NCBI GenBank assembly: GCA_964586655.1
Contig: CAZPGY010000023.1
Span: 1 to 33,311, forward strand
DNA: 33,311 nucleotides
From: JAJYSO01 sp964586655
GTDB taxonomy: Bacteria; Bacteroidota; Bacteroidia; Flavobacteriales; Flavobacteriaceae
Direction of reading: 5' to 3'
Part shown: piece after piece, positions 14,577-23,833 of the stretch
How positions within the stretch are numbered: the stretch's first letter is position 1
Layout of the letters: the number at the start of each line of letters is the position of its first letter
The notes under the pieces: model-generated
Told to the model about the DNA's origin: nothing
The model's input: the letters and a program-made list of their open reading frames with translations, nothing else
Databases searched by the model: none
Program-made: the position numbers and the translations under genes

Positions 14577-17027
14577 TTACAGTTTTTTGGGGTTCTTGAC
14601 CTTTTGCCGGGTCAGTGCCGTTTCCAAAACTTCGTGCATCTCTTTGACATAGTAGAATTTCAGGCCTTTAAGATATTCGGGTTTGATTTCTTCTATGTCT
14701 TTTCGATTTTCTTCACAGAGAATTATTTCTTTAATCTTTGCCCGCTTGGCAGCCAATATTTTTTCTTTGATGCCGCCCACCGGTAAGACTTTTCCACGCA
14801 GGGTAATCTCTCCGGTCATGGCCAGGTTTTTCTTGACCTTGCGCTGGGTGAAAAGAGAAACCAAGGAAGTGAGCATGGTAATTCCCGCACTGGGGCCATC
14901 TTTTGGAGTGGCTCCTTCAGGAACGTGAATGTGGACATTGTACTTTTCAAAAACCTTCTGATCAATGCCAAACTCTTTTGCATGGGCTTTGATATATTCC
15001 ATTGCGATGGTGGCCGATTCTTTCATGACTTTGCCCAAGTTTCCGGTGATGCTCATTTTTCCTTTCCCGGGAGAGAGAATAGATTCAATAAATAGAATAT
15101 CCCCTCCGACTTGAGTCCATGCCAGTCCGGTGACAACTCCGGCAACTTCATTTCCTTCTGACTTGTTGCGCTCCAATCGCGGAGGACCCAATATTTCACG
15201 GAGATCGTCATTAGAAATTTTGACGTTGTAATCGGTCTCCATCGCAATGTTTTTAGCAACATAGCGCACTACTTTGGCAATTTGTTTTTCCAAACCGCGC
15301 ACCCCGGATTCACGGGTGTGCCCTTCAATGATTTTTTCAAATTGCTTTTTGCCGAGTTTAATGTCTTTTTTGCGGATTCCGTGCTCCTCAATTTGTTTGG
15401 GGAGCAGGTGTTTTTTGCCAATTTGCACCTTTTCTTCTATGGTATATCCGGTCATATTGATGATTTCCATTCGGTCTCTCAAAGCCGGTTGAATGGTACT
15501 TAACGTATTGGCTGTGGCAATAAACATGACCTTGGACAAATCAAAACCAACTTCCAGAAAATTGTCATGGAATTCGCTGTTTTGCTCGGGATCCAGCACT
15601 TCTAAAAGGGCAGAAGAGGGGTCACCTTGAAAACTGTTTCCCACTTTGTCAATTTCATCCAAAACAAAAACCGGATTGCTGGTTCCTGCTTTTTTTAGAC
15701 TCTGAATAATGCGGCCGGGCATGGCGCCAATATAAGTCTTTCGGTGTCCTCTGATTTCGGCTTCGTCGCGTAATCCCCCTAAGGAAATACGTACGTATTC
15801 ACGTCCCAAACTTTCAGCTACTGATTTTCCCAACGAGGTTTTTCCAACTCCGGGAGGTCCATAAAGACAGAGAATGGGCGATTTCATGTCATTGCGCAGT
15901 TTCAAGACCGCCAAGTATTCGATAATACGTTTTTTGACGTCCTCTAAACCATAGTGGTCCCGATCCAGAATCTTTCGGGCGCGTTTGAGGTCAAATTTGT
16001 CCTTGCTGTATTCTTCCCACGGCAAATCTAAAAACAAGTCTAAATAGTTTCGTTGGATAGAGAATTCAGCCACCTGTGGGTTCATGCGCTGCAATTTGGA
16101 CAGCTCTTTTTCAAAGTGCTTTTGAACTTCTTTGCTCCATTTCTTAGATTTGGCACGCTTGCGCATTTCTTGAATCTCCCCCTCATTGGTTACTCCGCCC
16201 AACTCTTCCTGAATGGTTTTCATTTGTTGATGGAGGAAGTATTCGCGTTGCTGTTCATTGATGTCACTTTGCACTTTAGACTGAATATCGTTGCGCAGCT
16301 CCAACTTTTTGTATTCGGTGTTCATGAATTTTAAAGTCTTCAAAGCGCGTTCGTGCAGTCCATCGGTTTCCAGCAATTCCTGTTTTTCAGCCACAGAAAG
16401 ATTCATGTTGGAGGAGACGAAATTGACCAAGAAAGAATTGCTTTCAATATTTTGAATGGCAAAAGAAGCCTCAGAGGGAATATTTGGACTTCCTTTAATA
16501 ATTTTCAGCGCCAATTCTTTGATGTTTTCAATGACTGCCAAAAATTCCTCGTCGTCATAAGCCGGTTTGGCTTCTGCAACTTCAGAAATATTGGCTTTTA
16601 TAAAAGGCTCTTCTGAAACAATTTTATTGATGGCAAATCGCTTCTTCCCTTGAATGATAACAGTCGTATTTCCATCGGGCATCTTGAGTACCCGCATAAT
16701 TTTGGCCACCACACCCAACGGGTTGAGGTCTTTGGATTTTGGCTTTTCAACCTTGGCATCTTTTTGAGCCACCACGCCAATAGTTTTATTGCCGCTGTTG
16801 GCCTCGTTAATCAATTCAATCGATTTGTCGCGGCCGGCGGTAATGGGAATGACCACTCCCGGAAAAAGTACCGTATTGCGCAAAGGTAAAATAGGCAGTA
16901 CCTCAGGCAGCTCTTCGCGGTTGATTTCTTCTTCATCTTCAGGCGTCATCAGCGGGATGAATTCTGCATCTTCGTCGATGTTTTCAGGTGACAAATTGTC
17001 AATGCTAAATAATTTTGAGTTACCCAT
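14577..17027 (-). CDS. lon: ATP-dependent protease Lon
   Basis: An 816-residue LonA-type protease. Order: N-terminal substrate domain (LPEVLPILPLRNTVLFPGVV), coiled linker, AAA+ module with Walker A GPPGVGKT, Walker B VFVLDEIDK and sensor regions. The C-terminal Ser-Lys peptidase follows, with PKDGPSAGIT (Ser713) and GGIKEK (Lys756). It degrades misfolded and regulatory proteins in the cytoplasm. The length is typical for Bacteroidota, with an acidic N-terminal extension (DEDAEFIPLMTPEDEEEIN). It is monocistronic, with a terminator 17 bp downstream and a 546-bp gap upstream. No heat-shock operator was recognised. Confidence 0.98.
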   Translation of the reverse strand: MGNSKLFSIDNLSPENIDEDAEFIPLMTPEDEEEINREELPEVLPILPLRNTVLFPGVVIPITAGRDKSIELINEANSGNKTIGVVAQKDAKVEKPKSKDLNPLGVVAKIMRVLKMPDGNTTVIIQGKKRFAINKIVSEEPFIKANISEVAEAKPAYDDEEFLAVIENIKELALKIIKGSPNIPSEASFAIQNIESNSFLVNFVSSNMNLSVAEKQELLETDGLHERALKTLKFMNTEYKKLELRNDIQSKVQSDINEQQREYFLHQQMKTIQEELGGVTNEGEIQEMRKRAKSKKWSKEVQKHFEKELSKLQRMNPQVAEFSIQRNYLDLFLDLPWEEYSKDKFDLKRARKILDRDHYGLEDVKKRIIEYLAVLKLRNDMKSPILCLYGPPGVGKTSLGKSVAESLGREYVRISLGGLRDEAEIRGHRKTYIGAMPGRIIQSLKKAGTSNPVFVLDEIDKVGNSFQGDPSSALLEVLDPEQNSEFHDNFLEVGFDLSKVMFIATANTLSTIQPALRDRMEIINMTGYTIEEKVQIGKKHLLPKQIEEHGIRKKDIKLGKKQFEKIIEGHTRESGVRGLEKQIAKVVRYVAKNIAMETDYNVKISNDDLREILGPPRLERNKSEGNEVAGVVTGLAWTQVGGDILFIESILSPGKGKMSITGNLGKVMKESATIAMEYIKAHAKEFGIDQKVFEKYNVHIHVPEGATPKDGPSAGITMLTSLVSLFTQRKVKKNLAMTGEITLRGKVLPVGGIKEKILAAKRAKIKEIILCEENRKDIEEIKPEYLKGLKFYYVKEMHEVLETALTRQKVKNPKKL

Positions 17028-17573
17028 AATTTTATTTTTATCAACCTTATAGAAGATTGATTGTATTCAATGTTTTGTTTTTCAGTTTGTTATAGGATGA
17101 TCAATTGCTTTTTCACCCCTATAAGCATCTTGTTTAGGTCAATTCCTATGCCAAGCCGTTCTTGTGTAAAAAGATGTCAGAAGGACAAGTTTTGCGTGTC
17201 AATACTGCCGGATTCAATGTGGGTTCTCCTCAAACATTTATAAGAAAGTGATTTATAAATTGGACTAATACCAATTATACATACTAAATAGCCCAATATT
17301 TATGTCTAAATTTCAAATTTCTGCGTTAAAAAGCCTCGTCATAGCTACTGCTATGCCTACGTTTTTTGTCTTGAACTTTAAAATTTACCCTATAAATCTT
17401 TGGACTATTTAATAAATAAAATTGGATTAATTTGTAGGGCTAATTGGTATAATGCAAAGCATCAAGTTGACTGCTGCTTTAAAGAGGCCTGGTCTTCCCC
17501 GTTTTCTTCCCTTAGCGCATAAAAACCAAGGAAAACCAAGCAGATGGAGTTTTGTCGAATGCTGAAGCGATAC
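17028..17573. other. 546-bp gap containing the MITE-like element
   Basis: No coding sequence can be supported. The upstream region of lon (minus strand) occupies the left part. The palindromic element fills 17268-17450, and 17451-17573 shows nothing recognisable. Confidence 0.6.
17268..17450. repeat. MITE-like imperfect palindromic element, 183 bp
   Basis: Perfect 10-bp terminal inverted repeats ATACCAATTA (17268-17277) and TAATTGGTAT (17441-17450). The arms remain complementary inward: TAAATAG-CCCAA-ATTTAT on the left against ATAAAT-TTGGA-CTATTTA on the right, then ATTTATGTCTAAATTTCAAA against AAAATTTACCCTATAAAT. The centre is a CATAGC-TACT-GCTATG hairpin. No ORF. A half-length relative lies at 2828-2925. 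Target-site duplication is not obvious (TA on the left, AT on the right). Confidence 0.7.
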
Positions 17574-19730
17574 TTACTTTAGGAAAGTATCAAAATAATC
17601 GGTTATTTTTTGCATCAGGTGAACGCGGTCTTTTCCGCGTACGTTGTGCGGATGTGCGGGATAAACAAAGTAGTCTACTTGTACGCCGTGCTGAATACAC
17701 TGATGTAGAAAACGCATGGAGTGCTGCCATACCACGACAGGATCTTGTGCACCATGAATAATCATGAGTTTTCCTTGTAGGTTTTCCACCTTATTCAACA
17801 GGCTGCTTTTTTGATAACCTTTAGGATTTTGATTCGGGGTATCCATATAGCGTTCGGTGTACATCACTTCATACATTCGCCAATCGATAACCGGGCCTCC
17901 TGCTACGGCCACTTGAAAGACGCCGGGATGACGAAGCATCAAAGAAACGGTCATAAACCCGCCAAAACTCCAGCCATGTACGCCCAATCGGTCTTGGTCT
18001 ACATAGGGAAGGGACTTTAAATATTTCACCCCCTCCAGTTGGTCTTTCATTTCTACGGTACCCAAATTGCGAAAAGTAGCTTGTTCAAAAGCCAGTCCGC
18101 GATTAGCACTTCCTCGCCCGTCCATGGTAAAGACGATATAACCGTGTTGGGCCATATAGGCATACCATAAATTTCCGCTTTCGGGGAAGCGATGGTGCAG
18201 CAATTGTACGCTCGGTCCGTTATACAGATACACAATCACCGGATATTTCTTTTCAGGATTGAAATCCGGTGGTAAAATCATGCGGGCATACAAAGGGGTT
18301 TTCCCATCGGCTGCTGTGATAGTTAGTTCTTTAATCTTGGGGGCTTCGTAAGCCTTTAACGGGGTTTGGGCAGTGAGTAAAACTTTTTCCCAGTCTTTGG
18401 TCGTAGAAGCCACACGGATTTTGTTGGGGATGTGGTAATTGGAAAAACGATCTATCCAATAAGTGCCGGCATCGTTGACTCGGGCATAATGCATTCCTTT
18501 GGCTTGATCCAGTTGGCGCATGGCTCCCGTTTCCCAGTTAACTGCATAAATATTGCGATCCATGGGAGACAATTTTGAAGCGGCAATAATAACTTCCTTG
18601 TTTTCGGGAATCCAACCGACAATTGAGTTGACAACCCAATCTCCGGAAGTGACCGGGTTGAGCAGTTTGCCCTTAGTGTTGTAGCGGTACAAATGCAAAA
18701 AACCATCGCGTTGGCTCCACCAAAGGAATTGATTGTCGTGTCCCGGAATAAAAGCAAGGGGCTGCATGGGATGTACATATTTGTCATCGCTCTCTTTAAG
18801 CAAGGTTTTAACCGGTTCTCCGGTTTTTACGTCATACTTAATGAGTTTTAAATGTTCCTGATCACGTTTGAAAGTGGCTACATAGAGGTATTCTTCACGA
18901 GGTCCCCAAGTTACGTTGGTCAGGTAATCATCATAAGCTTTATCGACTTTTAAAAATAGGGTTTTTCCGGATTTAGGGTGGTAAATACCCAAACTCACCT
19001 TTTGACTCTCCTGCCCGGCCATGGGATATTTAATGGTTTTGGCTTTGGCGGGAACAGTCAGCCAGTTGATGATGGGGTAATCAGACACTTTGCTTTCGTC
19101 CATTTGATAAAAAGCAATATAATTTCCTTTGGGCGAGAAAAAGACGCCTCGGTCTACCCCAAATTCTTGTCGAGAAACTATTTGTCCGCTTACGATGTCC
19201 TCGTCACTATTTTGGGTGATGGCCGTTTGATTTCCCTCGGCATCGGCGACAAATAAATTGTTTTTGACGGTATAAGCAATTTGTAATTTCTTGTCATTTA
19301 TATAATGAGCTTTAGAATCTTTGGGAAGTTTTACCCATTCTTTAAACTGCCATGCTTCCTTAGTTTTTATCCCTTTATAAAAGGTGTTGCGGATGTTGAA
19401 ATAGATCAATTTTTTGCTTTCCCACTGGATGGAAGGCATTTGTTGAAGAGAATCGGTTTGAAACAGCTGCTGATTGATGTCTTTTAAGGAAAATAATGTT
19501 TTTTGCTTCATGTCAGGCACGCTAACACGAACCAATCGTTGTTGATTGTCTTTTTTGACCAGTTTGGTAAAAGCATTTTCATGCGGAATCCAATGGGTTT
19601 GTTGAATGTCTTTAGGCGCCAGTTTGTTGCGGAGACCCAACACGGCCTCTTGCATAGTATACTGCTTGTTTTGTGCGGTGAGATTGCTTAACACCAGAAA
19701 AACCAGGCTGAAGAGTATCGTTTTTTTCAT
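17574..19730 (-). CDS. Dipeptidyl-peptidase IV-type S9 peptidase, exported
   Basis: A 718-residue protein with a signal peptide (MKKTILFSLVFLVLSNLTAQ). The N-terminal half is a DPP IV beta-propeller (for example VSRQEFGVDRGVFFSPKGNY, IAFYQMDESKV, WWSQRDGFLHLYRY). The C-terminal alpha/beta hydrolase carries GWSFGG (Ser588), GAQDPVV (Asp663) and AHPHNVRG (His695) as the triad. The EF helix-like RQEFG segment supports N-terminal dipeptide recognition. It probably releases X-Pro dipeptides in the periplasm. It is monocistronic with a strong consensus promoter (19760-19789). Confidence 0.95.
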   Translation of the reverse strand: MKKTILFSLVFLVLSNLTAQNKQYTMQEAVLGLRNKLAPKDIQQTHWIPHENAFTKLVKKDNQQRLVRVSVPDMKQKTLFSLKDINQQLFQTDSLQQMPSIQWESKKLIYFNIRNTFYKGIKTKEAWQFKEWVKLPKDSKAHYINDKKLQIAYTVKNNLFVADAEGNQTAITQNSDEDIVSGQIVSRQEFGVDRGVFFSPKGNYIAFYQMDESKVSDYPIINWLTVPAKAKTIKYPMAGQESQKVSLGIYHPKSGKTLFLKVDKAYDDYLTNVTWGPREEYLYVATFKRDQEHLKLIKYDVKTGEPVKTLLKESDDKYVHPMQPLAFIPGHDNQFLWWSQRDGFLHLYRYNTKGKLLNPVTSGDWVVNSIVGWIPENKEVIIAASKLSPMDRNIYAVNWETGAMRQLDQAKGMHYARVNDAGTYWIDRFSNYHIPNKIRVASTTKDWEKVLLTAQTPLKAYEAPKIKELTITAADGKTPLYARMILPPDFNPEKKYPVIVYLYNGPSVQLLHHRFPESGNLWYAYMAQHGYIVFTMDGRGSANRGLAFEQATFRNLGTVEMKDQLEGVKYLKSLPYVDQDRLGVHGWSFGGFMTVSLMLRHPGVFQVAVAGGPVIDWRMYEVMYTERYMDTPNQNPKGYQKSSLLNKVENLQGKLMIIHGAQDPVVVWQHSMRFLHQCIQHGVQVDYFVYPAHPHNVRGKDRVHLMQKITDYFDTFLK

Positions 19731-19759
19731 GAAGGAACTTTAAAATGTGTTGATATTTA

Positions 19760-19789
19760 CAAAAGTACATAAAATTTATTCGTCGCAAA
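19760..19789 (-). promoter_or_regulatory. Promoter of the S9 peptidase gene
   Basis: Minus strand: TTTG (19789-19786), 18-bp spacer, TACTTTTG (19767-19760), an exact consensus, with a 29-bp leader to the ATG at 19730. It shares 27 of 30 bases with the TruA-like gene promoter. Confidence 0.8.
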
Positions 19790-20008
19790 TCATACCCAAA
19801 GCGATTTATAAGGGGAGCTATACATAAATATAGGATTGATTAGGGGAGGATGATATGACGCTGCTGTCTTGAAAGCACAGGTCTTTATCGGTAAAAATAA
19901 TTCTTCTCCGGAAGGAGTATGCAAATAGGGGAGCAGTATCGTATCGGCAGCACGTTTACCGATGGGGAGGGGGAGGAATAATTCTTGTGATTTTGAAGAA
20001 AGCCACAA
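19790..20008. other. Intergenic region, nothing recognised
   Basis: Between the S9 promoter and the terminator of the 116-aa lipoprotein. A minus-strand frame exists but lacks a start context, domain or coding-like composition. A short ATCGGTAAA/TTTACCGAT inverted pair (near 19888 and 19954) is the only structure noted. Confidence 0.4.
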
Positions 20009-20036
20009 AAAAAACCGGTTAGCTAACCGGTTTTTA
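20009..20036. terminator. Bidirectional terminator of the 116-aa lipoprotein
   Basis: Perfect 24-bp palindrome built from AAAACCGGTTAG (20011-20022) and its reverse complement (20023-20034), with A and T runs outside; 25 bp after the stop at 20060 on the minus strand. Confidence 0.85.
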
Positions 20037-20059
20037 AATTGTGATATAAAGGAATTCAA

Positions 20060-20410
20060 TTATTTGTTTCCTTTTTCTTTAAGCTCATTGAGTTTTTCTT
20101 CGGCTTTTTTCTTTTTTTCTTTAAGTTCTTTGACCAATTTGTCATTGCCTTCTTCCATGGCTTGTTCGATTTGTTTGGTCAAATTTTCTATTTCTTTTTG
20201 AACGTCTTCAAGGGTATTGTCAACGCTGTTGGCAGCATCTTCAGCCGCATCACCAACCGCATCTGCTGCGTCGTTGAGCGCATCACCGGTTTCGTCCATC
20301 GCGTTTTCAATAGTATTGTCTTTGCTGTCTTTCTGGCTGTTTTTACAAGACGTAGCTACCGCTACCCCCATTAAGGCAACCATTCCTAAGGTTAAAACTG
20401 ATTTCTTCAT
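20060..20410 (-). CDS. Small highly charged coiled-coil lipoprotein
   Basis: A 116-residue protein with lipoprotein signal MKKSVLTLGMVALMGVAVATSC (Cys22). The mature part falls into two zones. An acidic, Ala/Asp-rich stretch with repeated DAADA/DAAED patterns covers about 40-65, and a Glu/Lys coiled coil (LTKQIEQAMEEGNDKLVKEL onward) runs to the C-terminus. No domain is recognised. It resembles small envelope spacer or stress-type lipoproteins, but this is only compositional. It is monocistronic with a strong terminator. Confidence 0.8.
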   Translation of the reverse strand: MKKSVLTLGMVALMGVAVATSCKNSQKDSKDNTIENAMDETGDALNDAADAVGDAAEDAANSVDNTLEDVQKEIENLTKQIEQAMEEGNDKLVKELKEKKKKAEEKLNELKEKGNK

Positions 20411-20677
20411 AACTGTTTTTATTTAGTTTGGTTTATGGGGGCAAATTTGAATATAATATTGTTCATGTGCAAGTTTTAAGGCTTTTTATTGCGATAATGA
20501 CATGATTTAATTAAAAATGCTAAAGGCGCAGCATATCCCTTAAGGAGCCTTGCTGTAAGCGGTCTAAAATTGCTGTCATAAAGGAACTGTTGGGACTTAG
20601 TTTTGAAAAATGATTTTTAACCGCTAAAGCAATTCAAAAATTTAACTTATTTTAGCAGAAACCTTAACTACATTTTT
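20411..20677. other. Divergent intergenic region
   Basis: No gene. On the minus strand a TTG - 20 bp - CAAATTTG pair near 20447-20477 could serve the 116-aa lipoprotein. A clear promoter for the M16 gene was not identified; TTATTTTAG near 20648 is the best candidate. Confidence 0.35.
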
Positions 20678-23647
20678 ATGAACAGCCTTTTAAAGATTTT
20701 CGGAGTAGCTTTTTTGTCGGTTCTGCTGGTACAATGCAATCCGTCTGCCAAGAAAGATACTTCAGATAAAGACCCCAATCCCGAACAACGAGAATGGGTA
20801 ACCAAAACATCTAACGGATATGAATACAAGTACGTTGAAAACGATCCGTCTCAAACTCGGTTTTATACTTTGGATAACGGACTTACCGTTATTTTGAGCC
20901 CTTCTCATAAAAAACCGCGTATTCAAACCTATATTGCCGTGAAGGCGGGAAGCAAGACTGACCCGGCAGATCACACCGGTTTGGCTCATTATCTGGAGCA
21001 TATGTTGTTTAAAGGAACCGATAAATTTGGGTCAAAAAATTACGCTAAAGAAAAAGTGTTGTTAGATTCCATTTCTGCGCTTTATGAGCAATACAATTCA
21101 ACAACCGATGAGGCTGAGCGGGAGAAGATTTATGCGAAAATAGATGAGGTTTCAGGGGAAGCCGCACACTATGCCATTGCCAATGAATATGACAAAATGA
21201 TGTCTGCCATGGGGGCTTGGGGAACCAATGCTTTCACTTCTTTTGAGCAAACGGTCTATGTTGAAAATATTCCGAGCAATGTTATCGATAAATATTTAAC
21301 TGTTCAGGCTGAACGCTTTAGAAATCCGGTATTTCGCCTTTTTCACACTGAGCTGGAAGCCGTTTACGAAGAGAAAAACAGAAGCCTGGACAGTGATGGC
21401 CGAAAAGTATTTTATCAGATGTTTAAAATGCTTTTCCCCCATAACAATTATGGACAACAAACTACGATTGGAACCATCCACGATTTGAAAAATCCTTCTT
21501 TGGTTGAGATTCGCAAATATTTTAATACCTATTATGTGCCCAACAATATGGGGATTATCATGGCCGGGGATTTTGATCCGGATGAAATGATTGCCAAGAT
21601 TGCTGATGCTTTTGATTATATGGAGCCTAAAGAGATTCCTCCTTATACTTTTGAACCCGAAGAAGCAATTACAACTCCTAAGACTGCTGAAGTCTTTGGC
21701 CCCGAACCCGCCCGGATTATGTTGGGATATCGTTTTCCCGGCGCCGGTACACCTGATGCGCGAATGCTGACTTTGGTAGGGGAGATGCTGACCAACGGCA
21801 CTGCCGGACTTATTGACCTGGATTTGGTTAAGCAACAAAAGCTGTTAAGTGCTTATGCTTTTGCGTATGTGTTGAAAGATTACAGCACTTTGCTATTGGG
21901 AGGAACCCCGATTAAAGGACAGGATCTTGATGATGTTAAAAAACTGCTCTTGCAAGAAATCGACAAGCTGAAGAAAGGGGAATTTGATCAGGGGATTATC
22001 ACCTCTATTATTAATAATGAAAAACGGGAGGCTCTTGAAACCAATGAAAGCTACAGTCGTAGGGCTTCCAAATTGATGGATAATTTTACCTTGGAAACCG
22101 ATTGGTTGGATCGCGTAAATTATGTGGCTTGGTTGGATACAATTTCTAAACAAGATGTAGTCGATTTTGCCAATGCGTATTTTAAAGACAATTATGCGGT
22201 GGTTTATAAGCGTCAGGGAGAAGATAAAAATGCCAAACAGGTTGAAAAACCTAATATCACTCCGGTTGATGTGAACCGTGATGCCCAATCCGATTTCCTT
22301 AAAAAGGTGGCCGATATGCCGGAAAATGAAATTGAACCCGATTGGTTAGATTATGACAAAGATCTACAACGAGCAAAAGCCGGAAAATATAAAGTATTGG
22401 CAGTCAAAAATGAAAACAATCAATTGTTCCACTTGGATTATTATTTCAAGACCGGAAGCTGGAGTAATAAACTTCTACCAATTGCAATGGATTACCTTGA
22501 TTATATTGGTACGAAAGACAATACTGCCGAAGAAATTAGTCGCAAATTTTATAAGATGGCTACTACTTTTTACGGTTCGGTCAACAGCGAGTCGAGCTAT
22601 GCCGTGTTAAGCGGATTGCAGGAGAACTTTAAAGAGAGTGTCAAGCTCTTTGATGAGTTGCTCAAGCATTGTGTAGCCGATCAAGAGGCCTTAGACGGGT
22701 ATATCAAACGCTTGAAGAAAAGCCGCCAAAACGCTAAGGATAATAAAGAGCGCATCAAATCTGCCCTGCGCAGTTATGCTTTGTACGGCCCCGAAAATCC
22801 TTATAATAATGTGCTGTCAGCCGAAGAATTAGAAAATCTGAAAGCCCAGGATTTGGTAGATGTTATCCATAAATTGATGGATTACAATCACACCATTCTG
22901 TATTATGGTCCGAAATCGGCCGAAGAGATTGCCGCAGTTTTAGAAGAAATCCACCCAGCTCCGGAAGCCTTTACCGCCTTGCCCGAGCCGGTGGTTTTTG
23001 AACAACAAACTTATGAGGAAAGTCGGGTATTGCTGGCGCATTATGACATGGTGCAGGCGGAGATTTTTTGGGAGCTCAACGGCGATAAATACCAAGAAGA
23101 ATTGGTGCCTGAGGTGCGACTTTTTAATCAATATTTTGGTAGCGGAATGCAGTCTATCGTATTCCAAACCCTGCGCGAATCCAAAGCCTTGGCTTATTCG
23201 ACTTATGCCTATTTTAGCAATCCCTCTAAAAAAGATCGCTTGACCAATTTTACCGCCTATATAGGTTCTCAAGCCGATAAATTTGTAGAAGCCGTAGACG
23301 GGATGAATGCTTTGCTTACCGAATTGCCAAAATCAAAGAAAAATGTAATAAATGCCAAAAGGAGCATGAAGAAAATGTTGGCCTCACAAAGAACAACCGG
23401 TATGGGGATTATATGGAACTACCTGAATGCAAAGAGAATGGGGCGTGACTATGATATCCGAAAAAAAGTTTATAACCAGATAGATGAAATGAGCTTTGAG
23501 GATATTCAGCAATTTTTTGATAATCAGGTCAAAAACAAGCCTTATACGTATTGTATCGTTGCCGGAGAGGGAAAACTCGATCAAGAAAAGTTACACGAAT
23601 TGGGAACCGTAAAAGTGGTCTCTCTCGAAGAGTTATTCGGGTATTAA
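20678..23647 (+). CDS. M16-family zinc metallopeptidase, two-domain lipoprotein
   Basis: A 989-residue insulinase/pitrilysin-type protein. The N-terminus (LLKIFGVAFLSVLLVQC, Cys20) is a lipoprotein signal. The inverted zinc motif HYLEH is at 104-108 (Glu107 catalytic), with candidate third-ligand Glu residues in HTELEAVYEEKNRS (about 224-236). Three further M16 subdomains follow, including RESKALAYSTYAYF in the second half. Both halves are present, so this is the two-domain single-chain form rather than a split pair. It likely cleaves peptides at the periplasmic or surface side of the outer membrane. It stands alone, with a strong terminator 26 bp downstream. Confidence 0.94.
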   Translation: MNSLLKIFGVAFLSVLLVQCNPSAKKDTSDKDPNPEQREWVTKTSNGYEYKYVENDPSQTRFYTLDNGLTVILSPSHKKPRIQTYIAVKAGSKTDPADHTGLAHYLEHMLFKGTDKFGSKNYAKEKVLLDSISALYEQYNSTTDEAEREKIYAKIDEVSGEAAHYAIANEYDKMMSAMGAWGTNAFTSFEQTVYVENIPSNVIDKYLTVQAERFRNPVFRLFHTELEAVYEEKNRSLDSDGRKVFYQMFKMLFPHNNYGQQTTIGTIHDLKNPSLVEIRKYFNTYYVPNNMGIIMAGDFDPDEMIAKIADAFDYMEPKEIPPYTFEPEEAITTPKTAEVFGPEPARIMLGYRFPGAGTPDARMLTLVGEMLTNGTAGLIDLDLVKQQKLLSAYAFAYVLKDYSTLLLGGTPIKGQDLDDVKKLLLQEIDKLKKGEFDQGIITSIINNEKREALETNESYSRRASKLMDNFTLETDWLDRVNYVAWLDTISKQDVVDFANAYFKDNYAVVYKRQGEDKNAKQVEKPNITPVDVNRDAQSDFLKKVADMPENEIEPDWLDYDKDLQRAKAGKYKVLAVKNENNQLFHLDYYFKTGSWSNKLLPIAMDYLDYIGTKDNTAEEISRKFYKMATTFYGSVNSESSYAVLSGLQENFKESVKLFDELLKHCVADQEALDGYIKRLKKSRQNAKDNKERIKSALRSYALYGPENPYNNVLSAEELENLKAQDLVDVIHKLMDYNHTILYYGPKSAEEIAAVLEEIHPAPEAFTALPEPVVFEQQTYEESRVLLAHYDMVQAEIFWELNGDKYQEELVPEVRLFNQYFGSGMQSIVFQTLRESKALAYSTYAYFSNPSKKDRLTNFTAYIGSQADKFVEAVDGMNALLTELPKSKKNVINAKRSMKKMLASQRTTGMGIIWNYLNAKRMGRDYDIRKKVYNQIDEMSFEDIQQFFDNQVKNKPYTYCIVAGEGKLDQEKLHELGTVKVVSLEELFGY

Positions 23648-23672
23648 AAACAATGATTTTTCTTGATAGTAT

Positions 23673-23705
23673 AAAAACGAGCCATCAGTTGATGGCTCGT
23701 TTTTG
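23673..23705 (+). terminator. Intrinsic terminator of the M16 peptidase gene
   Basis: AAAAACGAGCCATC (23673-23686), loop AGTT, GATGGCTCGTTTTT (23691-23704), followed by G and more T. Confidence 0.9.
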
Positions 23706-23780
23706 TTAAGCGTGGAACATTTCTCTTTTCAAAAGAGCGCTGTTTTCAAACGGGGTATTCCAGTGAGAAATAAACGCATA

Positions 23781-23816
23781 AAAAAAAGCAGTTTCATCAG
23801 CATGAAACTGCTTTTT
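23781..23816 (-). terminator. Intrinsic terminator of the azurin-like gene
   Basis: AAAAAGCAGTTTCAT (23783-23797), loop CAGC, ATGAAACTGCTTTTT (23802-23816): a 15-bp perfect stem with a U-tract on the minus strand, 17 bp after the stop at 23834. Confidence 0.9.
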
Positions 23817-23833
23817 AAGATTAAAGAAAAGTT

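Noticed and set aside
19790..20059. 89-codon minus-strand ORF downstream of the 116-aa lipoprotein
   Set aside because: Runs through the perfect terminator palindrome and has no recognisable domain or start.
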